From: Gemmatimonadota bacterium
Lineage (GTDB): Bacteria; Gemmatimonadota; Gemmatimonadetes; Gemmatimonadales; Gemmatimonadaceae
DNA: 5,224 nucleotides
Assembly (NCBI GenBank): GCA_028287205.1
Contig: JAQBQC010000562.1
Span: forward strand, 1-5,224
Reading direction: 5' to 3'
The position numbers were made by a program, and so were the translations under genes. This document shows, one piece after another, positions 1 to 5,224 of the stretch (its first letter is position 1; the number at the start of each line of letters is the position of its first letter). Below the pieces are notes generated by a model. It searched no databases, was not told the DNA's origin, and worked only from the letters and a program-made list of their open reading frames with translations.

Positions 1-104
1 ACGCGCAGCCTGCGAGTGTCGAGCCACTATGGTATCGCGCGGGCGTCCGCACCGCGGTCGAGAAAAACGAGCGAGCTGCGGGATGGGGGACGTTCAATGG
101 CTGA
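1..104 (+). CDS. Possible 3' tail of an unidentified upstream gene (partial)
   Basis: A reading frame beginning at base 3 is open from the window edge to a TGA at 102-104, giving 33 residues with no stop. It would overlap the E1 beta ATG by eight bases (ATGGCTGA), a coupling arrangement that fits the tight packing of the rest of the window. In complexes of this type the neighbour upstream of E1 beta is usually E1 alpha, so that is the obvious candidate, but the visible residues carry no motif that I recognise. All three + frames are open here and have similar GC at third positions, so composition does not decide. Treat this as a weak call. Confidence 0.3.
   Translation, partial: AQPASVEPLWYRAGVRTAVEKNERAAGWGTFNG
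85..90 (+). promoter_or_regulatory. Ribosome binding site for E1 beta (GGGGGA)
   Basis: A purine-rich GGGGGA lies six bases before the ATG at 97. It supports that ATG over the in-frame GTG at 16, which would add 27 residues with no resemblance to the family's N-terminus. Confidence 0.6.
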
Positions 105-1074
105 GATCACGTATCTCGAAGCGATTCGCGAAGCGCTCTTCGAAGAGATGGAGCGCGACAGCAACGTCTTCTGCATGGGCGAGGATATCGGCGCGTACGG
201 CGGCGCGTTCAAGGTCACCGACGGACTGATGGCGAAGTACGGTGAGCAGCGCGTCATCGACACGCCGATCTCCGAGGCGGGATTCGTCGGCGCCGCGGCA
301 GGCGCGTCGCACATGGGCATGCGGCCCGTCGTCGAGATGCAGTTCATCGACTTCATCTCGTGCGCGTACGACATGCTCACGAACTACATCGCGACCGCGC
401 GCTACCGCGCCTTTCTCCCGTGCCCGCTGGTCATTCGCGGACCGTCGGGCGGCTATGTGCGCGGTGGTCCGTTCCACTCGCAGAATCCCGAGGCCGCGTT
501 TCTGCACACGCCAGGTCTCAAGATCGTCTATCCGGCCACGGCGTCGGACGCCAAGGGATTGCTCAAAGCCGCGATTCGCGATGACGATCCCGTGCTCTTC
601 TTCGAGCACAAGTATCTCTATCGCCGCATCAAGGAAGTGATGCCGCAGGGCGACCACGTCGTGCCGATCGGCAAGGCGCGCATCGCACGCGAAGGGACGG
701 ACGTCTCGATCATCACGTACGCGGCAACGGTGTGGAAGGCGCTCGAGGCCGCCGAGCAGCTCGAGAAGGAGGACGGGCTCTCCGTGGAAGTGCTCGACCT
801 GCGCACGCTGCTTCCAATGGATGATGAGGCGATCGTCGCAACAGTGAAGAAGACCAACCGCGTGCTCATCGTGCACGAGGACACGCGCACCGGCGGCGTC
901 GCCGGCGAGATCGCGGCGCGCATCAACGAGCACGCCTTCGAATGGCTCGATGCGCCGATTCTGCGCGTCACTGCCGCCGATGTGCCGCTGCCGTTCGCGC
1001 CGCCACTGGAAGACTACGTGCTGCCGCAGGTGGCGGACATCGTGTCGGTCGTGCGCCGGCTCGCCGCGTATTGA
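97..1074 (+). CDS. 2-oxo-acid dehydrogenase E1 component, beta subunit (branched-chain/pyruvate type)
   Basis: This is the beta half of the thiamine-diphosphate-dependent E1 enzyme, which with E1 alpha decarboxylates a 2-oxo acid and passes the acyl group to the lipoyl arm of E2 in the cytosol. The 325-residue product has the family's usual length. Visible landmarks are GEDIGAYGGAFKVTDGL (28-44), ISEAGFVGAA (58-67) with Glu60 matching the cofactor-activating glutamate, a glycine-rich RGPSGG (114-119), and His127 in the HSQNPEA segment, matching a conserved active-site histidine. The C-terminal transketolase-type domain has EVLDLRTLLP (231-240) and HEDTRTGG (260-267). HSQNPEAAF and FFEHKYLYR resemble branched-chain E1 beta more than animal pyruvate E1 beta, but substrate cannot be fixed by reading alone; pyruvate or acetoin remain possible. 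The ATG start is backed by GGGGGA at 85-90. Stop is two bases before the next gene; E2 follows 293 bases later. Confidence 0.95.
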   Translation: MAEITYLEAIREALFEEMERDSNVFCMGEDIGAYGGAFKVTDGLMAKYGEQRVIDTPISEAGFVGAAAGASHMGMRPVVEMQFIDFISCAYDMLTNYIATARYRAFLPCPLVIRGPSGGYVRGGPFHSQNPEAAFLHTPGLKIVYPATASDAKGLLKAAIRDDDPVLFFEHKYLYRRIKEVMPQGDHVVPIGKARIAREGTDVSIITYAATVWKALEAAEQLEKEDGLSVEVLDLRTLLPMDDEAIVATVKKTNRVLIVHEDTRTGGVAGEIAARINEHAFEWLDAPILRVTAADVPLPFAPPLEDYVLPQVADIVSVVRRLAAY

Positions 1075-1076
1075 GC

Positions 1077-1364
1077 ATGGCTGGAGTGCAGGACGGGAAT
1101 GAGCTGCCCCCCAGTCGGTGGCGATACCTGGTGGCGCTCCCGCTGGCGATCGTCGGATACTTCTCGGGCGGGATGATCGGCGTGGCCGTGGCAAAGGCCG
1201 TAGGCGGCTTCAGCCGGTGCACGCCGCCCGAGGGCTTTCCGGCGTGTAACTTTGAGCCGTACCTGCAGGTCGGTTCCCTGGTGGGAGTGCTGCTCCTGCC
1301 CGGCTTCATGGTGTGGCGGCTGTGGCAGAGCGACTCCGCCCATCGACATTCACAGCGAGGATAA
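1077..1364 (+). CDS. Small predicted two-helix membrane protein of unknown function
   Basis: I do not recognise this 95-residue product. It starts two bases after the E1 beta stop and ends three bases before the E2 start. There is no good ribosome binding site, so translation is probably coupled to E1 beta. Two hydrophobic segments are clear: about 17-44, rich in glycine with small-residue spacing suited to helix packing, and about 63-80, ending in Trp/Arg residues. Arg14 and Arg16 precede helix 1 and Arg81, Arg90 and Arg94 follow helix 2, so the positive-inside rule puts both ends in the cytoplasm. The connecting loop (45-62) would then face outward, with Cys48 and Cys57 nine residues apart and free to form a disulfide. 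Third-position GC is high throughout, supporting a real gene. Function is unknown; its place between two subunits of a soluble complex is unusual. Confidence 0.8.
   Translation: MAGVQDGNELPPSRWRYLVALPLAIVGYFSGGMIGVAVAKAVGGFSRCTPPEGFPACNFEPYLQVGSLVGVLLLPGFMVWRLWQSDSAHRHSQRG
1357..1360 (+). promoter_or_regulatory. Ribosome binding site for E2 (GAGG)
   Basis: GAGG sits seven bases before the GTG at 1368 and inside the last codons of the membrane protein gene. It favours the GTG over the ATG at 1377, three codons in; the resulting MARMD start also fits the family's N-terminus. Confidence 0.55.
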
Positions 1365-1367
1365 TCC

Positions 1368-2738
1368 GTGGCTCGGATGGATGTGATCATGCCGCAGATG
1401 GGGGAGTCGATCGCCGAGGGTACGCTCTCGCGATGGCTCAAGGCGGTAGGGGACGAGGTGAAGCGCGACGAGCCGATCTTCGAGATCTCCACGGACAAGG
1501 TGGATGCGGAGATCCCGGCGCCTGCCGCGGGGATTCTCGCCGAGATTCTGGTGCAGCAGGGACAGACGGTTGCGGTGCAGACCGTGGTTGCGCGCCTGGA
1601 GACGGACAAGGCGGCATTTGCGACAGCGGGGGCTGGAGCGCCGGCTGGAGCGCCTGCGGCTGCGGCGCCGGCGGCGAGCGCGGCTGGGGGGCCCCCCCCG
1701 AAAAGCGAAGGTAGCGCCATTACCGCCGCGCCCTCGCATCAGTCTTCCGCCATCCCCACCGTATCTGCGCCTTCCGGCAACGGCAACAGCTTCGAGGAGC
1801 GACTTCGTACGCGCTCCTCACCGCTCGTTCGCAAGATCGCCGCCGAGCACGGCCTCGAGATCACGGCCATGCAGGGCAGCGGGATCGCCGGCCGCGTCAC
1901 CAAGAAGGATCTGCTCCCGTATCTCGCCGGCGGCGCCAAGCAGGGCTCCGCACCCACGCGCGGCGCTGTTCCACCCTCGATGCACGCACCTGCCGGCACC
2001 GACTCGCACGGACCAGCGCCCGAGTCGTGGCCCGGCGATCTCGTCGAGCCGATGACGCCGATGCGCCAGCGCATCGCGCAGCACATGACGCAGTCGCGTC
2101 GCACCGCCGCGCACGTCACCTCGTTCTTCGAGATCGATCTCACGCGCGTCGCACGCATCCGCGCGAAACAGCGCGCCGCCATCGAGGCAGCCACGGGATT
2201 CAAGCTGAGCTATCTCCCGTTCATCATCAGCGCGGTGGTCGACGGGCTCAAGAAGTTCCCCGTCATGAACGCGGCGGTGAGCGGCAACAACATCATCTAT
2301 CGCAAGCAGTACAACATCGGGATCGCCGTCGCGCTCGACTGGGGGTTGATCGTTCCGGTCATCAAGAAGGCGGACGACCTTTCGCTCTCCGGCCTCACGC
2401 GCGCGCTCAACGATCTCGCCGGCCGCGCGCGCGCGAAGAAGCTCGATCCGCGCGAAGTGCAGGACGGCACGTTCACGATCACCAACCCGGGCATCTTCGG
2501 CTCCCTTATGGGCACGCCGATCATCAGCCAGCCGCAGGTCGCGATCCTCGGCGTCGGGGCGATCGAGAAGCGTCCCAAGGTGATCACCGGACCCGATGGT
2601 GAGGACACCATCGCGATTCGCACGTGCGCGTTCTTCTCGATCTCATTCGATCACCGCATCATCGACGGCGCAGTGGCCGACGAGTTCCTCGCGTTCGTCA
2701 AGAAGAGCCTCGAGAGCTTTCCAGAGACGGGGATTTGA
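1368..2738 (+). CDS. Dihydrolipoamide acyltransferase, E2 component of a 2-oxo-acid dehydrogenase complex
   Basis: E2 forms the core of the complex: its lipoyl arm collects the acyl group from E1 and the catalytic domain transfers it to coenzyme A. The 456 residues have the full domain order. A single lipoyl domain (about 4-79) carries the STDKVDAEIPAPAAG signature, with Lys44 as the lipoylated residue. An Ala/Pro/Gly-rich flexible linker (84-140) follows. Then comes the peripheral subunit-binding domain (about 149-185), which docks E1 or E3, a second linker, and the catalytic domain (about 225-454). The catalytic motif SFDHRIIDG holds His429 and Asp433, both intact, and the NPGIFGSLMGTPII stretch (373-386) is typical. 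Start is GTG with GAGG seven bases upstream. Substrate is inferred from the neighbouring E1 beta as branched-chain oxo acids or pyruvate; the SFDHRIIDG motif does not discriminate. The linker contains a 12-base tandem repeat and a G6C8 tract. Confidence 0.96.
   Translation: MARMDVIMPQMGESIAEGTLSRWLKAVGDEVKRDEPIFEISTDKVDAEIPAPAAGILAEILVQQGQTVAVQTVVARLETDKAAFATAGAGAPAGAPAAAAPAASAAGGPPPKSEGSAITAAPSHQSSAIPTVSAPSGNGNSFEERLRTRSSPLVRKIAAEHGLEITAMQGSGIAGRVTKKDLLPYLAGGAKQGSAPTRGAVPPSMHAPAGTDSHGPAPESWPGDLVEPMTPMRQRIAQHMTQSRRTAAHVTSFFEIDLTRVARIRAKQRAAIEAATGFKLSYLPFIISAVVDGLKKFPVMNAAVSGNNIIYRKQYNIGIAVALDWGLIVPVIKKADDLSLSGLTRALNDLAGRARAKKLDPREVQDGTFTITNPGIFGSLMGTPIISQPQVAILGVGAIEKRPKVITGPDGEDTIAIRTCAFFSISFDHRIIDGAVADEFLAFVKKSLESFPETGI
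1631..1654 (+). repeat. Perfect 12-base tandem repeat, two copies, in the E2 linker
   Basis: GGCTGGAGCGCC occurs twice head to tail (1631-1642 and 1643-1654). The unit is a multiple of three and encodes the AGAPAGAP part of the flexible arm behind the lipoyl domain, so copy-number change would lengthen or shorten the arm without breaking frame. Confidence 0.9.
1686..1699 (+). repeat. Homopolymer tract G6C8 inside the E2 coding sequence
   Basis: Six G followed directly by eight C encode Gly-Gly-Pro-Pro-Pro (residues 107-111) in the linker. The central G6C6 is a perfect palindrome without a loop. Such tracts are prone to polymerase slippage and to sequencing error. The reading frame is intact as given. 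Confidence 0.9.
2729..2733 (+). promoter_or_regulatory. Ribosome binding site for the 86-residue protein (GGGGA)
   Basis: GGGGA lies within the last codons of E2, seven bases before the GTG at 2741, and supports that start rather than the in-frame ATG at 2801. Confidence 0.5.
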
Positions 2739-2740
2739 CC

Positions 2741-3001
2741 GTGTCGCGCTGGCTCACGTTGCAACGATCCATTGTTCCCGCCGGCGACAGACAGAAGTTC
2801 ATGGCGCGGCTCGGCGCTCGACGCGCGTACTATGAAACGGCGAAGTGCGGCTTCTGGGTGTTCGAGGAAAGCGGACTGCCCGGCGCGGTCATCGAGTTCG
2901 TCGAGGCCGCGGATCGCGAGACGCTCGAAGGCGCGCTCGCCGGTGCACCGGACCACATCGTGGACTCGGCGCGAATCTATCGTGAAGTGGAGAGCAGCTG
3001 A
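2741..3001 (+). CDS. Small protein of unknown function (86 aa)
   Basis: I do not recognise this family. The GTG start is two bases after the E2 stop and has GGGGA seven bases upstream. The product is soluble, without signal peptide or membrane segment. The N-terminal half is basic (Arg3, Arg9, Arg17, Lys19, Arg23, Arg27, Arg28) and the C-terminal half acidic. The pattern looks like alternating helices and strands: a basic helix around 16-31, a strand at GFWVFEE (37-43), a strand at GAVIEFVEA (48-56), a helix at DRETLEGALAG (58-68), and a short C-terminal segment. This resembles a small alpha-beta fold of the kind seen in dimeric ferredoxin-like proteins, but that is inference from pattern alone. 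There is a single Cys36. Its stop overlaps the next start by one base, so the two small genes are probably translated together. Confidence 0.75.
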   Translation: MSRWLTLQRSIVPAGDRQKFMARLGARRAYYETAKCGFWVFEESGLPGAVIEFVEAADRETLEGALAGAPDHIVDSARIYREVESS

Positions 3002-3267
3002 TGCCAGTTCGCACCGTCGTGATCGGTGGCCACACGTGGGAAGTGTCACCCTCCGGCCGCGTCACGCCGAATGACCGTGATGAGTTCTCTCTCGTCTTCA
3101 CGCGGCGCGATGTGACGCCTCATGAGACTCGAGTCACGCGCTACTCGCCGATGGGTGCGCGTTGGCGCGAGCAGTCCCTCGCCGAGCTCGGCGCCGATGA
3201 TCTCGCGCGCCTCTTCGCGCAGTCGCAGCCAGGCATCACGTCGCCGGAGCGGGGCTACCGGGCGTGA
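3001..3267 (+). CDS. Small protein of unknown function (88 aa)
   Basis: I do not recognise this family. The ATG overlaps the previous stop by one base (TGATG) and has GGAGAG six bases upstream, a strong start signal. The product is soluble and hydrophilic with no cysteine. The N-terminal two thirds look strand-rich: RTVVIGGHTWEVSPSGR (4-20) suggests a beta hairpin, followed by DEFSLVFTRR (27-36) and HETRVTRYSP (41-50). A helix is likely at SLAELGADDLARLFAQSQ (59-76), and the tail is short and probably disordered. Aromatic and arginine residues recur in the strand part, which might suit nucleic-acid or ligand contact, though nothing specific can be read. The stop shares four bases (GTGA) with the PHP gene start. 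Confidence 0.75.
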   Translation: MPVRTVVIGGHTWEVSPSGRVTPNDRDEFSLVFTRRDVTPHETRVTRYSPMGARWREQSLAELGADDLARLFAQSQPGITSPERGYRA

Positions 3268-4133
3268 GCGAGGGTGGTGGCAATCCCGAGGCGCCGCAGC
3301 AGCGTTACGTGGATCTCCACATGCACTCGACTGCGTCCGATGGTGCGGTCGCTCCCGCCGATGTCGTAGCCGCTGCGCAGCGCGCGGGCCTCTCAGCCAT
3401 CGCTCTCACCGATCACGACACGGTCGACGGAGTCGCCGCGGCGCAGGCAGCAGGCGCGTCGCTCGGTGTGCGCGTGATCGCCGGCGTCGAGCTCAGTGCG
3501 GTGGATGAGGGCGATGAGATCCACGTGCTGGGGCTGCATCTCGCGCATCCGGAGCACATCGCCGCGGCGCTCGACGAGCTCAAGGAGACGCGGCGCCAGC
3601 GCGCGAAGCTCACCGTCGAGCGGCTCAACTCACTGGGCGTCCCGGTCACGCTGGAGGCCGTCTTTGCCGCCGCGGGCGAGGGCGCCGTCGGCCGGCCGCA
3701 CGTCGCGAAGGCGCTCGTCGCCGGCGGATGGGCGCGCGATTTTCGTGACGCCTTCGACCGCTGGCTCGGCAACGGGAAGCCCGCTTGCATCGAGAAGCGG
3801 ACGGTCACCTTCGAGGAGGCGGCACGCCTGATCCACGATGCCGGCGGTCTCGCCGTGTATGCGCATCCCGGCGGCGCCGCATCTCGTTCGGTGCTCGAGG
3901 AGCTCGCGTCGCACGGACTCGATGCGGTAGAGGTACGACACCCGAGTCACACGGCGGATGAGATTGCGCGCCTCGCAGCGCTCACCGACGAGCTCGGGCT
4001 CGTTCCGAGCGGCGGCTCGGACTGGCACGGCTCGCCCGAAGGCTATCGCGCGCTGGGGAGCATGAAGGTTCCGGCCGATTGGCTCGAGCGACAGGACGAG
4101 CGCGTGCGGCAGCGCACGGAGCAGCCCGCGTGA
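3264..4133 (+). CDS. PHP-domain metal-dependent phosphoesterase (TrpH/RNase AM-like)
   Basis: This 289-residue protein belongs to the PHP phosphoesterases. Characterised relatives (E. coli YciV/TrpH, called RNase AM, and a Chromobacterium 3',5'-nucleoside bisphosphate phosphatase) are cytosolic enzymes that use a metal cluster to hydrolyse 3',5'-bisphosphate nucleotides or trim RNA 5' ends. Metal-ligand motifs are all present in order: DLHMHSTASDG (17-27; His19, His21, Asp26), LTDHDT (48-53; Asp50, His51), GVELS (74-78; Glu76), HVLGL (87-91; His87), GRPHVAKAL (143-151; His146), AHPGG (200-204; His201) and GSDWHG (251-256; Asp253, His255). The insert between about 95 and 190 is normal for this subgroup. 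No polymerase domain is attached, so it is not a DNA polymerase III or X PHP module. The GTG start overlaps the upstream stop by four bases; GGGG at 3251-3254 is a weak ribosome site. Exact substrate is inferred. Confidence 0.92.
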   Translation: MSEGGGNPEAPQQRYVDLHMHSTASDGAVAPADVVAAAQRAGLSAIALTDHDTVDGVAAAQAAGASLGVRVIAGVELSAVDEGDEIHVLGLHLAHPEHIAAALDELKETRRQRAKLTVERLNSLGVPVTLEAVFAAAGEGAVGRPHVAKALVAGGWARDFRDAFDRWLGNGKPACIEKRTVTFEEAARLIHDAGGLAVYAHPGGAASRSVLEELASHGLDAVEVRHPSHTADEIARLAALTDELGLVPSGGSDWHGSPEGYRALGSMKVPADWLERQDERVRQRTEQPA

Positions 4134-4576
4134 GCACCGCGCTCCCGGCGATCGGCTCGATGGCGCCAGACTTTTCGGCGACAGCGAACGATGGCTCGCC
4201 CGTGTCACTGCGCGAGCTGCTCACGAACGGCGCCGTTGCACTCTTCTTCTATCCCGGCGATGACACGCCCGGTTGCAACAGGCAGCTGTGCGCCGTGCGC
4301 GACGATCTCGCTGCATTTCGTGATGCCGGCATTCAGCCGTTCGGAGTGAACCCGGCGGGGATCGCGAGCCACGCGAAGTACGTCGCGAAGTTCGAGTTCA
4401 ACTTTCCCCTCCTCGTCGACAGCGACAGTGCGATTGCCGCAGCGTACGGTGCGGTGAAGGACGACGGAAAAAAGATCCAGCGCTCCGTGATCGGCATCGG
4501 GCGGGACGGAACCATCCGCTTCGCCACGCGAGGCGCGCCGCCGCCCGGCGAGGTCATCGCCGCGCTCGAGGAGTAG
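4130..4576 (+). CDS. bcp: Peroxiredoxin, Bcp/PrxQ type (thioredoxin-dependent thiol peroxidase)
   Basis: Bcp-type peroxiredoxins reduce hydrogen peroxide and organic hydroperoxides in the cytosol, with thioredoxin as usual reductant. The 148-residue product has the family length. The motif YPGDDTPGC (41-49) contains the PxxxTxxC active site: Pro42, Thr46 and peroxidatic Cys49. Cys54, five residues on, sits where the resolving cysteine of atypical two-Cys Bcp proteins is found, so an intramolecular disulfide is expected. Arg118 in QRSVIGIGRDG matches the conserved active-site arginine. The N-terminal GSMAPDFSATANDG (9-22) and SHAKYVAKFEFNFPLLVDSD (80-99) are also typical. The start is a GTG in a GTGA overlap with the PHP gene, with GGAG eight bases upstream (4118-4121); this gives the expected short N-terminus. 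The in-frame ATG at 4079 would add 17 residues foreign to the family. Confidence 0.94.
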   Translation: MSTALPAIGSMAPDFSATANDGSPVSLRELLTNGAVALFFYPGDDTPGCNRQLCAVRDDLAAFRDAGIQPFGVNPAGIASHAKYVAKFEFNFPLLVDSDSAIAAAYGAVKDDGKKIQRSVIGIGRDGTIRFATRGAPPPGEVIAALEE

Positions 4577-4577
4577 C

Positions 4578-5224
4578 ATGCAGCTCGGCGGTCGCGTCGC
4601 GCTCGTCACCGGCGCGGGCCGCCGGGTCGGGCGCGCGATCGCGCTGGCGCTCGCGGCGAAGCAGATGCGCATCGCCGTGCACTACAACGCCTCAGCGAAC
4701 GAGGCCGAGGAGACCGTGCGGCTGGCGCGCGACGCCGGTGCACCGGATGCCTGGACGATCTCGGCCGACCTCCGCGACGCGGCCGCGTGCGCACGCCTGA
4801 TCGACAGCGTAGCCGAGCGCGGCAAGACGCTGGACGTGCTCGTCAACTCCGCGGCCGAGATGCACCGCACACCGTTCGACAGCGTCACGCCCGACGAGTG
4901 GGATGACATCATGGCGCTCAATCTCAAGTCGCCCTTCTTCTGCTCGCAGGCCGCAGCGAGGCACATGGCCGATGGCGGCGCCATCGTCAACATCGCCGAT
5001 CTCGCCGCGCTCGAGACATGGCCGGAGTACATCCCGCATGGCATCTCGAAGGCGGGCGTGATGCAGATGACGCGTGCCCTCGCCCGAAAGCTCGCGCCCA
5101 AAATACGGGTGAATGCCGTCGTCCCCGGCGCCGTGCTGCTGCCCGAGCACTGGACGCAGGAGGATGCGGCGAAGCTGATTCGCACGACGCCGCTCGCGCG
5201 GCTCGGCGCGCCGGAGGACGTCGC
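4578..5224 (+). CDS. Short-chain dehydrogenase/reductase, pteridine-reductase-like (3' end cut by window)
   Basis: The first 215 codons of an NAD(P)-dependent SDR run off the window; full members are about 240-260 residues. The ATG is one base after the bcp stop, with GAGGAG at 4568-4573. The cofactor site TGAGRRVG (11-18) has the TGxxxRxG form of pteridine reductases (PTR1, FolM), where the arginine favours NADPH. Other landmarks are SADL (62-65), NSAAEM (90-95; the usual NAG is NSA), LNLKSPF (114-120), and RVNAVVPGAV (177-186). The catalytic area is IVNIADLAALETWPEY (136-151) followed by HGISKAG (154-160). Asp141 stands where most SDRs have Ser, as in PTR1. Lys158 is kept, but the Tyr of YxxxK is His154; Tyr151 remains three residues earlier. 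Pteridine, pterin-like or other carbonyl substrates are all possible. Complete absence of frame damage argues for a functional gene. Confidence 0.9.
   Translation, partial: MQLGGRVALVTGAGRRVGRAIALALAAKQMRIAVHYNASANEAEETVRLARDAGAPDAWTISADLRDAAACARLIDSVAERGKTLDVLVNSAAEMHRTPFDSVTPDEWDDIMALNLKSPFFCSQAAARHMADGGAIVNIADLAALETWPEYIPHGISKAGVMQMTRALARKLAPKIRVNAVVPGAVLLPEHWTQEDAAKLIRTTPLARLGAPEDV

Noticed and set aside
94..1194. A 366-codon open frame on the minus strand across E1 beta
   Set aside because: It is the antisense shadow of a clear E1 beta gene in GC-rich DNA. Its product is Arg/His-rich with no recognisable motif.
1686..1697. G6C6 palindrome as a transcription terminator
   Set aside because: It has no loop and no following T run, and lies within an intact E2 coding sequence.
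968..1739. Minus-strand open frames opposite the membrane protein and the E2 lipoyl region
   Set aside because: Low-complexity Ala/Arg/Pro composition, no family features, and well-supported genes on the opposite strand.
3264..4133. PHP domain as part of a DNA polymerase
   Set aside because: The protein is complete at 289 residues with no polymerase domain and has the stand-alone TrpH-like motif set.
3630..4208. A 192-codon minus-strand frame across the PHP gene and bcp start
   Set aside because: It spans two well-recognised + strand genes and their junction, which is what an antisense shadow looks like.
4682..5185. Minus-strand frames of about 150-167 codons across the SDR
   Set aside because: The + strand product shows clear SDR motifs in order; the minus frames show none.

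Overview
The window is a GC-rich bacterial stretch in which every supported gene lies on the + strand and genes are separated by 1-3 bases or overlap by 1, 4 or about 8. This is the layout of one long polycistronic unit. High GC at third codon positions, frequent GTG starts (four of eight full or partial genes with visible starts) and the protein styles suggest a high-GC soil or environmental lineage. Gemmatimonadota or a similar phylum is my tentative guess; nothing in the window proves it.

Region 1 (1-2738) is the core of a 2-oxo-acid dehydrogenase complex: the E1 beta subunit (97-1074), a small predicted two-helix membrane protein (1077-1364), and the lipoyl-bearing E2 acyltransferase (1368-2738). 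The beta-only E1 and its sequence motifs fit the branched-chain 2-oxo-acid or pyruvate/acetoin type. The E1 alpha gene is expected upstream, outside the window; a short open frame ending at 104 may be the tail of an upstream gene. No E3 (lipoamide dehydrogenase) is present.

Region 2 (2741-3267) holds two small, unrecognised, probably cytosolic proteins (86 and 88 aa), the second overlapping the first by one base.

Region 3 (3264-4576) encodes a PHP-domain metal-dependent phosphoesterase (TrpH/RNase AM-like) and a Bcp-type thiol peroxidase, each beginning in a GTGA overlap with the gene before it.

Region 4 (4578 to the window end) is the first 215 codons of a short-chain dehydrogenase resembling pteridine reductases, with the usual catalytic Tyr position occupied by His.

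The shared logic is oxo-acid catabolism to acyl-CoA followed by housekeeping genes for nucleotide phosphate turnover, peroxide defence and a reductase. Apart from co-transcription, a functional link between the two halves is not shown by the sequence. I saw no RNA gene, mobile element, CRISPR array, convincing promoter or terminator, and no stretch over 300 bases without a gene. The less ordinary points are the small membrane protein between E1 beta and E2, the two unknown small proteins, the SDR active-site substitution, and a G6C8 tract inside the E2 linker.
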